Origin: Candidatus Omnitrophota bacterium | GTDB lineage: Bacteria; Omnitrophota; Gorgyraeia; Aquiviventales; Aquiviventaceae | Direction of reading: 5' to 3' | Assembly (NCBI GenBank): GCA_016206725.1 | Contig: JACQRA010000103.1 | Span: 1-5,157 of the forward strand | DNA: 5,157 nt | Part shown: one piece after another, positions 1-5,157 of the stretch | Layout: each line of letters begins with the position of its first letter | Position numbering within the stretch: position 1 is the stretch's first letter | Made by a program: the position numbers and the translations under genes | The notes under the pieces: model-generated | Databases searched by the model: none | What the model was told of the DNA's origin: nothing | The model's input: the letters and a program-made list of their open reading frames with translations, nothing else

Positions 1-627
1 CCGACCGGCGTCGCGATGCCCCGCGATCGCGTCCTCGAGCTGGCCGCGCGCTGCGAGGCCCACCAGACGACACTCGTCGTGGATGAAGCGTTCGTCGAAT
101 GGACCGAGGCCCCTGAGCAGATCAGTGTCGTCTCGGCCCTCTCCGACTATGAAGGATGCATTGTGTTGCGCTCGCTCACCAAAGTGTTCGCTGTGCCGGG
201 CCTGCGCATCGGGTATCTGGCGGCGGCACCCGCCCTGGTCGAGCGCTTGCGACGTCACCAATCGGCTTGGCCGCTCAATACCTTCGCCTTGGCGGTGGGT
301 GAACAGCTCGTGAAGGAAGCGGCCTATGCGACTCGAAGCCGCCGTCTCGTCAGAGACGCGGTTCAGCAACTCGGTGAATCGCTTCGTCGCCTGCCCGGGC
401 TCCGTCCCTTTCCCACGAGCACCAACTTCCTCCTCTGCAAACTCACCGAGCCGGACCTGGGCTCCTCGCGGCTGTGCGCACAGCTCGCGCAGCAAGGGGT
501 GGCGGTGCGCAACTGCGACGACTTCACCGGCCTTGAGCCCGGCCGCTTCCTTCGCATCGGCGTCCGCCGCCCCGAAGAGAATGCCAGATTGCTCGCGGCC
601 CTCCATGAGGTCCTCCATGCCGGCTAA
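1..627 (+). CDS. cobD: Threonine-phosphate decarboxylase CobD (CobC), 5'-truncated by window edge
   Basis: PLP-dependent class I/II aminotransferase-fold enzyme, relative of HisC. The family decarboxylates L-threonine-O-3-phosphate to (R)-1-amino-2-propanol O-2-phosphate, the linker that CbiB attaches to cobyric acid. The reading frame is open from base 1, and the first visible residues (PTG) look like the end of the NPxNPTG motif, so the true start lies upstream. The 208 visible residues are the C-terminal part of a protein that is usually about 350-370 aa. Visible landmarks (residue 1 = base 1): VVDEAF with the PLP-ring Asp at 28; SLTK with the Schiff-base Lys at 61; PGLRIGY with Arg69; AWPLN at 89-93; and the C-terminal FLRIGVR with Arg185/Arg189, expected to bind substrate carboxylate/phosphate. 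The internal ATG at 16 lies within the fold and is not a start. The motifs together with the cobalamin neighbours favour CobD over HisC. The stop TAA overlaps cobQ by 11 nt. Confidence 0.93.
   Translation, partial: PTGVAMPRDRVLELAARCEAHQTTLVVDEAFVEWTEAPEQISVVSALSDYEGCIVLRSLTKVFAVPGLRIGYLAAAPALVERLRRHQSAWPLNTFALAVGEQLVKEAAYATRSRRLVRDAVQQLGESLRRLPGLRPFPTSTNFLLCKLTEPDLGSSRLCAQLAQQGVAVRNCDDFTGLEPGRFLRIGVRRPEENARLLAALHEVLHAG
607..611 (+). promoter_or_regulatory. Ribosome-binding site for cobQ
   Basis: GAGGT, complementary to the 16S rRNA anti-Shine-Dalgarno sequence, lies 5 nt before the ATG at 617. It favours 617 over the in-frame ATGs at 605 and 635. The site sits inside the last codons of cobD, so ribosomes finishing cobD would be delivered to it. 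Confidence 0.6.
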
Positions 628-2122
628 GGCGATCATGGTTCAGGGCACCGGCTCCCACGTCGGAAAAAGCGTCCTCGCGGCCGCCCTCTGCCGCATCTTC
701 GCGCAAGATGGCTATCGCGTCGCCCCCTTCAAGGCGCAAAACATGTCCAACAACTCCGACGTCACGCCTGAGGGCGGCGAGATCAGCCGCGCACAGTCGG
801 AGCAGGCCAAAGCGGCCGGTGTCACCTCGTCGGTGTTGATGAATCCGATCCTCTTGAAGCCGACGACCGACGTCGGCGCCCAAGTCATCGTCCTCGGCCA
901 ATCGGTCGGCACCATGACCGCCCGCGAGTACCAGACCTACAAGCCAAAGCTGCTCAACGTCATCACGCAGTCGCTTGAGAAATTGAGCCGCCAGGCCGAC
1001 ATCCTCGTCATCGAAGGCGCAGGCTCTCCCGCCGAAATCAATCTGAAGGCTGATGATCTCGTCAACATGTGGGTCGCCAAACAGCTCAACGCGCCGGTAC
1101 TCCTCGTCGGAGACATTGATCGAGGCGGCGTGTTCGCCCAATTGGTCGGCACAATGGAGCTGCTCGATGAAGACGAGCGCCGCTTGGTGCGGGGATTCGT
1201 GATCAACAAATTCCGCGGCGATCCGACACTCCTGACTTCCGGCCTTCGCTGGTTGGAAGCGCGCTATGGACGACCCGTGTTGGGCGTGCTGCCCTACCTT
1301 CACAATCTCGATGTCGCTGAGGAGGATTCGCTGCCCTCTGCTTCGCTTAAGCTACGCAGCAGTTCGCATCCCACCAACGGCACCGTGACGATTGCCGTCA
1401 TTCGCCTGCCCCGCATGAGCAATTTCACCGACTTCGATGCGCTCCGCCGCGAGCCGGACGTTCATCTGCAATTCCTTGACGCGCCGCCGTCAGAGACGTC
1501 GCTGCCGGATGCCGTCATTCTGCCGGGCACCAAGAGCACCATCGCCGACCTGTCCTTCATCCGCCGGCAACAGCTTGACCGGTACCTTCAACGGTGTCGA
1601 GAGGCGGGACGTGAAGTGATCGGGGTCTGCGGAGGATTTCAGATGTTGGGACAGCGCCTCCTCGATCCTGATCGCATCGAAGCGGCGAGGACCGAGGCGG
1701 AAGGATTGGGCTGGTTGCCGTTCGAGACCCGCTTCCATCGCGAGAAAACCGTCTGCCATGTCCTCGGCCATCACGTAGAGAGCGGCCTGCCGGTCAGCGG
1801 CTATGAAATCCACATGGGCCGCTTGCAGTCTCCTTCTGCGAGGCGTCCTGTCGTGCAGATCACTCAGCGCTCCCAACAGCCGACTGACGACCACGACGGC
1901 ATGCAATCTGAGGATGGAGGCGTCTGGGGCACGTATCTGCACGGCCTCTTTGATGAAGCCGCGTTCCGCCGATGGTGGCTCAATCGCCTGCGGGCTCGTC
2001 GTCACTTGCCGCCCCTCTCGGTCTCAGCGGTCGCTCCGCCGGAGGCGGCGTTTGATCAATGGGCTTCTGTGGTTCGGAGCCATCTGAACATGAACGCTAT
2101 TTATGAGTTCATCAAGTTCTAA
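617..2122 (+). CDS. cobQ: Cobyric acid synthase CobQ (CbiP-type), glutamine-hydrolysing
   Basis: Cytoplasmic ATP- and glutamine-dependent amidase. The family amidates side chains b, d, e and g of adenosylcobyrinate a,c-diamide to give adenosylcobyric acid. From ATG 617 it is 501 aa, typical for the family. The N-terminal dethiobiotin-synthetase-like domain has a P-loop, GTGSHVGKS (10-18), the CobQ-specific FKAQNMSNNS (38-47), EISRAQ (55-60), EGAGS (133-137) and GDIDRGG (165-171). The C-terminal class I glutamine amidotransferase domain has PGTKSTIADL, the nucleophile elbow GVCGGFQMLG with Cys338, GYEIHMG, and GTYLHGLFD with the likely catalytic His442. FKAQNMSNNS together with GYEIHMG separates it from CbiA/CobB. 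The frame is open back to 326, but the upstream residues are a shadow of cobD. The start overlaps cobD by 11 nt. The end overlaps cbiB by 20 nt if cbiB starts at 2103, or leaves a 1-nt gap if it starts at 2124. Confidence 0.97.
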   Translation: MPAKAIMVQGTGSHVGKSVLAAALCRIFAQDGYRVAPFKAQNMSNNSDVTPEGGEISRAQSEQAKAAGVTSSVLMNPILLKPTTDVGAQVIVLGQSVGTMTAREYQTYKPKLLNVITQSLEKLSRQADILVIEGAGSPAEINLKADDLVNMWVAKQLNAPVLLVGDIDRGGVFAQLVGTMELLDEDERRLVRGFVINKFRGDPTLLTSGLRWLEARYGRPVLGVLPYLHNLDVAEEDSLPSASLKLRSSSHPTNGTVTIAVIRLPRMSNFTDFDALRREPDVHLQFLDAPPSETSLPDAVILPGTKSTIADLSFIRRQQLDRYLQRCREAGREVIGVCGGFQMLGQRLLDPDRIEAARTEAEGLGWLPFETRFHREKTVCHVLGHHVESGLPVSGYEIHMGRLQSPSARRPVVQITQRSQQPTDDHDGMQSEDGGVWGTYLHGLFDEAAFRRWWLNRLRARRHLPPLSVSAVAPPEAAFDQWASVVRSHLNMNAIYEFIKF

Positions 2123-3098
2123 CATGGTTTGTGTCCCCGATTTTGTCACGCTGGCGCTGGCCTACACCACGGATCTCGCCATCGGCGATCCCCGATGGAT
2201 CCCGCATCCGGTGCGCGGCATCGGCTTCCTAGCCGAATGGGGTGAGCGCCTCTTGCGACAGGCCATGCGGTGGGAACGAATGGCCGGAGCGATGTTGGTC
2301 ATCGCGGTCGTCGGGATCAGCGCGCTCGCCGCATGGTGGATCATGACCACGTGCTCGGCCTTCTCCGTCGTAGCGGGATTCATCACGGGAACCGTCTTGC
2401 TGTGTACCTGCCTTTCGACCCGAGACCTGGCGCGTGAGAGTTGGCAGGTGCTGCGCGCATTGGAGGCCGACGATCTCCCCCGGGCCCGAAGGCAGGTGGC
2501 GCGGATCGTCGGACGGGATACCAATCACCTGGACCGTCCGGAGATTGTCCGCGCGACGCTGGAGACGATTGCGGAAAGCACGCTCGATGGAATTCTCTCT
2601 CCGTTGTTCTTTTTTCTCCTCGGCGGTGTACCGGGGGCGGTTGCCTACAAAGCGATCAACACCCTCGATTCAATGATCGGCCATCGCTCCGCGCGGTACA
2701 TCAACTTCGGCTGGGCGGCCGCCACGCTGGACACGGCGGCGAATTGGCTGCCGGCCCGCTGGTCAGCCGTGGTGTTCACCGTCGCGTCGCGGCTCTGTGG
2801 ATACTCCGCGCGCAACACGTGGATGGCGGCATGGCGACAGCCGTATGGAACCGTGCCCAACGCCGGCATTCCTGAAGGCGCGCTGGCCGGTGCGCTCGGG
2901 GTTCGATTGGGTGGAGCGAACTGGTATCAGGGTCGAGCCGTCACGATGCCGTTTCTCGGCGAGCCGCATCGTCCCTTGGAACCGGAGCGAATCCGGGAGG
3001 CTATCCGTCTCATGTATGCCGCCTCATGGGTTGGAGTGGTGATGACGCTGATGGCTGTACTCGTCAAATCGACCCTACGGGTGGGTACCACATGGTGA
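2103..3098 (+). CDS. cbiB: Adenosylcobinamide-phosphate synthase CbiB (integral membrane)
   Basis: Membrane enzyme of the CbiB/CobD(Pseudomonas) family, joining adenosylcobyric acid to aminopropanol phosphate to give adenosylcobinamide phosphate. From ATG 2103 it is 331 aa, from ATG 2124 it is 324 aa; the family is usually about 310-330. Family motifs run in order: GDPRWIPHPVRGIG (28-41), ESTLDGILSPLFF (from Glu158), YKAINTLDSMIGH (182-194) and PNAGIPEGALAGALG (from 252). Hydrophobic segments near 60-81, 86-104 and 303-321 look membrane-spanning, and the 165-180 region is also apolar. The start is ambiguous: 2103 gives a low-complexity MSSSSSN leader overlapping cobQ, while 2124 begins 2 nt after the cobQ stop. 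Neither has a convincing Shine-Dalgarno sequence, which suggests coupling to cobQ translation. The stop TGA lies inside the ATGGTGA that opens cbiA, a 7-nt overlap. Confidence 0.95.
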   Translation: MSSSSSNMVCVPDFVTLALAYTTDLAIGDPRWIPHPVRGIGFLAEWGERLLRQAMRWERMAGAMLVIAVVGISALAAWWIMTTCSAFSVVAGFITGTVLLCTCLSTRDLARESWQVLRALEADDLPRARRQVARIVGRDTNHLDRPEIVRATLETIAESTLDGILSPLFFFLLGGVPGAVAYKAINTLDSMIGHRSARYINFGWAAATLDTAANWLPARWSAVVFTVASRLCGYSARNTWMAAWRQPYGTVPNAGIPEGALAGALGVRLGGANWYQGRAVTMPFLGEPHRPLEPERIREAIRLMYAASWVGVVMTLMAVLVKSTLRVGTTW

Positions 3099-4501
3099 CC
3101 ATTCCTCGCCTCATCATCGCCGGCACGCAGAGCGGCGTCGGGAAGACGACGGTGGCGATGGGACTCATCGCAGCACTTCGCCGGCGAGGGATGAGGGTGC
3201 AACCGTTCAAGGTGGGACCGGATTACATTGATCCCTCTCATCTGGAGCGCGCGGCGGAGTGTCCTTCTCGGAATCTCGACACGTGGCTGCTCACTCCTCA
3301 CAAGGCCCAACAGGTTTTTCAACACGCAAGCGCAACCGCTGATCTCGCCCTCGTCGAAGGCGTCATGGGGATGTTCGATGGATACGGAGCCACGAGCGAG
3401 CGTGGCAGTACCGCGGAAGTTGCCAAGCTCCTCTCTGCTCCGGTCATCCTCGTCATTGACGGCAGCCACATGGCGCGATCGGTGGCCGCCGTCGTCAAGG
3501 GGTATCGCGAGTTCGATCCTCATATCCGGATCAGTGGCGTCATCGTCAATCGGGTCAGCGAACGCCACTTCCAGTTGCTGCGCCAAGCGCTGCGCAACAT
3601 GCCTGGCCTCAACGTCCTGGGCTATGTGCCACGCGATGCCGCAATCAGCATGCCTGAGCGTCATCTGGGCCTGGTCCCTGCCCAAGAGCAGGGCCGACTG
3701 ACTGCGGCGCTGACTCGACTGGCCCACCTCGTGCAGGATACGGTGGACCTTGCGCGAGTCGTCCGCCTGGCACAGAGCGCCCCGCCTCTTCCTGTGATCT
3801 CAGCACCGTGGGAGCATGTCCCCACGCCATCGGCTCGAGTGCGTCTGGGAGTTGCCAGAGATGAGGCCTTCCACTTTTATTACCACGACAATCTCGACCT
3901 GCTGCGCGCGCTCGGCACTGAGGTCGTACCATTCAGCCCGCTGGAAGATCGTCGCCTGCCCGATGGGCTGGATGCCCTCTATCTGGGTGGAGGGTTTCCC
4001 GAGGTGTTCGCGAGACCGCTTGCCGAGAATCAGTCGTTCCGACGTTCGCTGAAACGGACGATCGCTGCCGGGACGCCGACGTACGCGGAGTGCGGCGGGC
4101 TCATGTATCTCGCGCAGCGCCTGGTTGACCTTGAGGGACGACGTCATGCGATGGTCGGCGTGTTGCCGGGAACGATTCGCATGACCCCACGTCTTCAACC
4201 ATTCGGCTACGCCACCCTCCTAGCTCGCCGTCCCTCCATCCTCGCGCGCGTCAACGACCGCATCAAAGGCCACGAGTTTCACTACTCAACCTGGGACCAT
4301 CCAGTCAGAGGAGATGAAGCCGCCTATACCGTGCTGCGTCGACATGAACGACGACGGGAAGGCTTCGTCCGAGGCAACCTGTTGGCCTCGTATCTTCATG
4401 TCCATTTCTTGACGAATGTTCGATGGGCGCGGAGATTTGTGGAGACCGCGCATCGGTGGAAACAACAACAAAGGAGAAAGTCTTCGGGCGCAACACCCTG
4501 A
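3092..4501 (+). CDS. cbiA: Cobyrinate a,c-diamide synthase CbiA/CobB
   Basis: ATP- and glutamine-dependent amidase of carboxylates a and c of cobyrinate (CbiA) or hydrogenobyrinate (CobB). The window does not show which form of the pathway the cell uses. The protein is 469 aa, normal for the family. The N-terminal domain has a P-loop, GTQSGVGKTT (11-20), the diagnostic PFKVGPDYIDP (38-48), and EGVMGMFDG (89-97). The C-terminal glutamine amidotransferase domain has GGGFPE (299-304), YAECGGLMYL with nucleophile Cys334, GHEFHYS, and SYLHVHF with likely catalytic His436 (His438 nearby). ATG 3092 is chosen because the protein then begins just before the P-loop strand, and a G-rich GGGTGGG stretch (3079-3085) lies 6 nt upstream. 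The frame is open back to 3026, but those codons are inside cbiB. It ends with a basic, Gln-rich tail (KQQQRRKSS). Its last bases form the 5' edge of the riboswitch. Confidence 0.97.
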   Translation: MVTIPRLIIAGTQSGVGKTTVAMGLIAALRRRGMRVQPFKVGPDYIDPSHLERAAECPSRNLDTWLLTPHKAQQVFQHASATADLALVEGVMGMFDGYGATSERGSTAEVAKLLSAPVILVIDGSHMARSVAAVVKGYREFDPHIRISGVIVNRVSERHFQLLRQALRNMPGLNVLGYVPRDAAISMPERHLGLVPAQEQGRLTAALTRLAHLVQDTVDLARVVRLAQSAPPLPVISAPWEHVPTPSARVRLGVARDEAFHFYYHDNLDLLRALGTEVVPFSPLEDRRLPDGLDALYLGGGFPEVFARPLAENQSFRRSLKRTIAAGTPTYAECGGLMYLAQRLVDLEGRRHAMVGVLPGTIRMTPRLQPFGYATLLARRPSILARVNDRIKGHEFHYSTWDHPVRGDEAAYTVLRRHERRREGFVRGNLLASYLHVHFLTNVRWARRFVETAHRWKQQQRRKSSGATP

Positions 4502-4522
4502 CCGATACCGGGAAGCTCGTGA

Positions 4523-4539
4523 TTCCGCCGGTGGCGGAA
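4523..4539 (+). repeat. Hairpin inserted in the riboswitch L5 region
   Basis: TTCCGCC (4523-4529) and GGCGGAA (4533-4539) form a perfect 7-bp stem with a GGT loop. It lies between the two arms of the P5-like helix (4515-4519 and 4544-4548), where many cobalamin aptamers have only a short loop. Fifteen of its bases recur at 4599-4613 with one mismatch. Confidence 0.7.
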
Positions 4540-4598
4540 AAGTCGAGCGCTGCCCCGCAACTGTCATCCGAGGTGTTCCCTTTGCAGAAGCCACTGTC

Positions 4599-4613
4599 CC
4601 GCCGATGGCGGAA
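4599..4613 (+). repeat. Near-copy of the L5 hairpin between CCACTG and GGGAAGG
   Basis: CCGCCGATGGCGGAA matches 4525-4539 (CCGCCGGTGGCGGAA) at 14 of 15 positions. It forms a CCGCC/GGCGG stem with a GAT loop. A hairpin between CCACTG and GGGAAGG is normal in cobalamin aptamers; the sequence sharing with L5 is what stands out. Confidence 0.65.
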
Positions 4614-4677
4614 TGGGAAGGCGCAAAGGTGTCCGGTGAGCCAGGAGACCGATCGGTCAAGGAGGTTCCAACCGAGG

Positions 4678-4695
4678 CCTTTCCGTGGGGAAAGG
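4678..4695 (+). promoter_or_regulatory. Hairpin overlapping the receptor ribosome-binding site (likely expression platform)
   Basis: CCTTTCC (4678-4684) and GGAAAGG (4689-4695) form a perfect 7-bp stem with a GTGG loop. The 3' arm runs into the purine-rich AGGGGG (4693-4698), which lies 5 nt before the ATG at 4704 and is the best Shine-Dalgarno candidate for the receptor. No run of T follows, so a ribosome-site-masking switch fits better than an intrinsic terminator. How the aptamer controls this stem is inferred. Confidence 0.6.
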
Positions 4696-4698
4696 GGG
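4693..4698 (+). promoter_or_regulatory. Ribosome-binding site of the TonB-dependent receptor
   Basis: AGGGGG sits 5 nt upstream of ATG 4704 and is partly inside the 3' arm of the 4678-4695 hairpin. It supports 4704 as the receptor start and places this start under riboswitch control. Confidence 0.6.
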
Positions 4699-4703
4699 AA
4701 CAC

Positions 4704-5157
4704 ATGAAGGTGGAAGGTAGAAGGTGGAAGGTGGAAGTCGCCGCAGTGTTATTGATGGCTCCAACAGCATGGGCGGATGAGTTGTCTTCGAAGTCTCGAT
4801 TGGAGGAAGTGGTGGTCTCAGCCACACGCTCGGATGTGCCGCGACACAAGCTCACCAAGTCGGTCAGCGTCGTCACCGCGGAGGACATCCGGAACCAACG
4901 AGCCGATACCGCGTTGGAAGTGCTACGAAACGTCCCCGGCGTCTTTGTCAGGCGCAGTGGCTCGTTCGGACGGACCACCTCCGTCGTCATTCGCGGATCG
5001 GCCGACGACCAAGTCCTGGTGCTGATTGATGGCGTGGAAGTCGCCAGTCCAACGTTAGGATCGTTTAACTTCGCGCAACTGCCGGCGGACTTCATCGAGC
5101 GGATCGAAGTCCTACGTGGATCGTCGAGTACCCTCTATGGCTCTAAAGCGATCGGCG
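4704..5157 (+). CDS. btuB: BtuB-like TonB-dependent outer-membrane receptor, N-terminal part (3'-truncated by window edge)
   Basis: Start of an outer-membrane, TonB-energised receptor, probably for cobalamin or another corrinoid. The frame stays open to the window end, giving 151 complete codons of a protein that usually exceeds 600 aa. Residues 1-24 look like a signal peptide: basic n-region (KVEGRRWK), short hydrophobic stretch (VAAVLLMAPTA), and cleavage after AWA24 before DE. A TonB box, EEVVVSATR (34-42), follows. The plug domain then shows SVSVVTAEDIRNQRA, LEVLRNVPGVFVRRSG, SVVIRGS, VLVLIDGVEVASP, and FIERIEVLRGSSSTLYGSKAIG, which are classic plug motifs. The beta-barrel is beyond the window. 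Substrate is inferred from the riboswitch just upstream and the B12 operon; the plug alone does not settle it. The first codons after ATG consist of heptanucleotide repeats (4707-4734), which make the n-region unusual in containing two Glu and a Trp. Confidence 0.9.
   Translation, partial: MKVEGRRWKVEVAAVLLMAPTAWADELSSKSRLEEVVVSATRSDVPRHKLTKSVSVVTAEDIRNQRADTALEVLRNVPGVFVRRSGSFGRTTSVVIRGSADDQVLVLIDGVEVASPTLGSFNFAQLPADFIERIEVLRGSSSTLYGSKAIG
4707..4734 (+). repeat. Four tandem heptanucleotide repeats (AAGGTGG) at the receptor 5' end
   Basis: AAGGTGG, AAGGTAG, AAGGTGG, AAGGTGG at 4707-4713, 4714-4720, 4721-4727 and 4728-4734, followed by a partial AAG. They begin directly after the ATG and encode residues 2 to about 11 of the signal peptide n-region. 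The unit length is not a multiple of three, so a change of one copy would shift the frame relative to ATG 4704. Confidence 0.85.

Larger units (their letters stand above)
4451..4658 (+). promoter_or_regulatory. Cobalamin riboswitch aptamer (5' limit uncertain)
   Basis: Conserved core elements occur in the right order: GGGAAG (4510-4515), CGTGATTCC, CCCCGCAACTGT (4553-4564, the B12-box region), CCACTG (4591-4596), GGGAAGG (4615-4621) and GAGCCAGGAGACC (4638-4650). Matching helices can be drawn by hand: GCTCG 4515-4519 with CGAGC 4544-4548 (P5-like); TCA(T)CCG 4564-4570 with CGGTGA 4634-4639 (P6-like); CCTTTGC 4579-4585 with GCAAAGG 4623-4629. The closing helix has two candidates: GACCGAT 4500-4506 with ATCGGTC 4652-4658, or ATCGGT 4452-4457 with ACCGAT 4648-4653, which keeps the usual GGU/ACC register. 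In either case the aptamer overlaps the end of cbiA. It binds a cobalamin and, from its position, should repress the downstream receptor. Which cobalamin form it prefers cannot be read here. Confidence 0.93.

Noticed and set aside
343..356. GTCTC-GTCA-GAGAC inverted repeat inside cobD
   Set aside because: Short stem within conserved coding sequence; expected by chance in GC-rich DNA.
326..616. N-terminal extension of cobQ back to ATG 326
   Set aside because: These codons overlap the PLP-enzyme gene in another frame and give Ser/Arg/Pro-rich sequence unlike CobQ. The P-loop expected near the N-terminus begins just after ATG 617.
524..1303. 259-codon minus-strand open frame opposite cobQ
   Set aside because: Shadow of strongly conserved cobQ coding sequence; no recognisable domain in the product.
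2927..3727. 266-codon minus-strand open frame opposite cbiB/cbiA
   Set aside because: Lies opposite the conserved P-loop and EGVMGMFDG regions of cbiA and shows no family motifs.
4678..4698. Intrinsic terminator between cbiA and the receptor
   Set aside because: The hairpin is followed by GGG and AACAC with no T-run, and it ends on the receptor ribosome site.
4423..4707. 94-codon + strand open frame spanning the riboswitch and ending with a 4-nt ATGA overlap with the receptor start
   Set aside because: Its sequence is fully explained by the cbiA 3' end and the structured aptamer, the protein resembles no known family, and no ribosome site is visible. The ATGA overlap is probably chance.
4286..5095. 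269-codon minus-strand open frame across cbiA end, riboswitch and receptor
   Set aside because: It is antisense to a clear riboswitch and two recognisable genes, and its Ser/Thr/Arg-rich product shows no domain. Such frames are common in GC-rich DNA.
1..5157. Insertion sequence, CRISPR array, tRNA/rRNA, phage or defence genes
   Set aside because: None seen. Apart from the riboswitch region, the window is filled by B12 biosynthesis and receptor coding sequence.

Overview
The window is a GC-rich, densely packed stretch with every recognised gene on the + strand. It holds the late part of a cobalamin (vitamin B12) biosynthesis operon, followed by a cobalamin riboswitch and the start of a TonB-dependent outer-membrane receptor. 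The receptor implies a Gram-negative (diderm) bacterium. The gene style and order would fit a Nitrospira-like organism, but that is an impression from the sequence and not a proven assignment.

Layout: (1) 1-627, the 3' part of cobD (also called cobC), L-threonine-O-3-phosphate decarboxylase, cut by the window edge. (2) 617-2122, cobQ, cobyric acid synthase. (3) 2103-3098 (or from 2124), cbiB, adenosylcobinamide-phosphate synthase, a membrane protein. (4) 3092-4501, cbiA/cobB, cobyrinate a,c-diamide synthase. (5) About 4451-4658, a cobalamin riboswitch aptamer whose 5' side overlaps the end of cbiA, then a hairpin at 4678-4695 that covers part of the next ribosome-binding site. (6) 4704 to the window end, the N-terminal part of a BtuB-like receptor: signal peptide, TonB box and most of the plug domain.

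The genes form a connected pathway. CbiA amidates side chains a and c of cobyrinate, and CobQ amidates b, d, e and g to give cobyric acid. CobD makes (R)-1-amino-2-propanol phosphate, and CbiB attaches it to give adenosylcobinamide phosphate. The adenosyltransferase and the nucleotide-loop genes are not in view. The coding genes overlap or nearly abut, so they are very likely co-transcribed and partly translationally coupled. The riboswitch most likely shuts off synthesis of the receptor when B12 is plentiful.

No undescribed multi-gene system is visible. The unusual material lies between 4450 and 4740. The aptamer begins inside an upstream gene and carries an extra hairpin in its L5 region that is nearly duplicated 74 nt downstream. 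It is bracketed by four mutually complementary short modules. The receptor gene starts with four tandem heptanucleotide repeats, whose unit is not a multiple of three.
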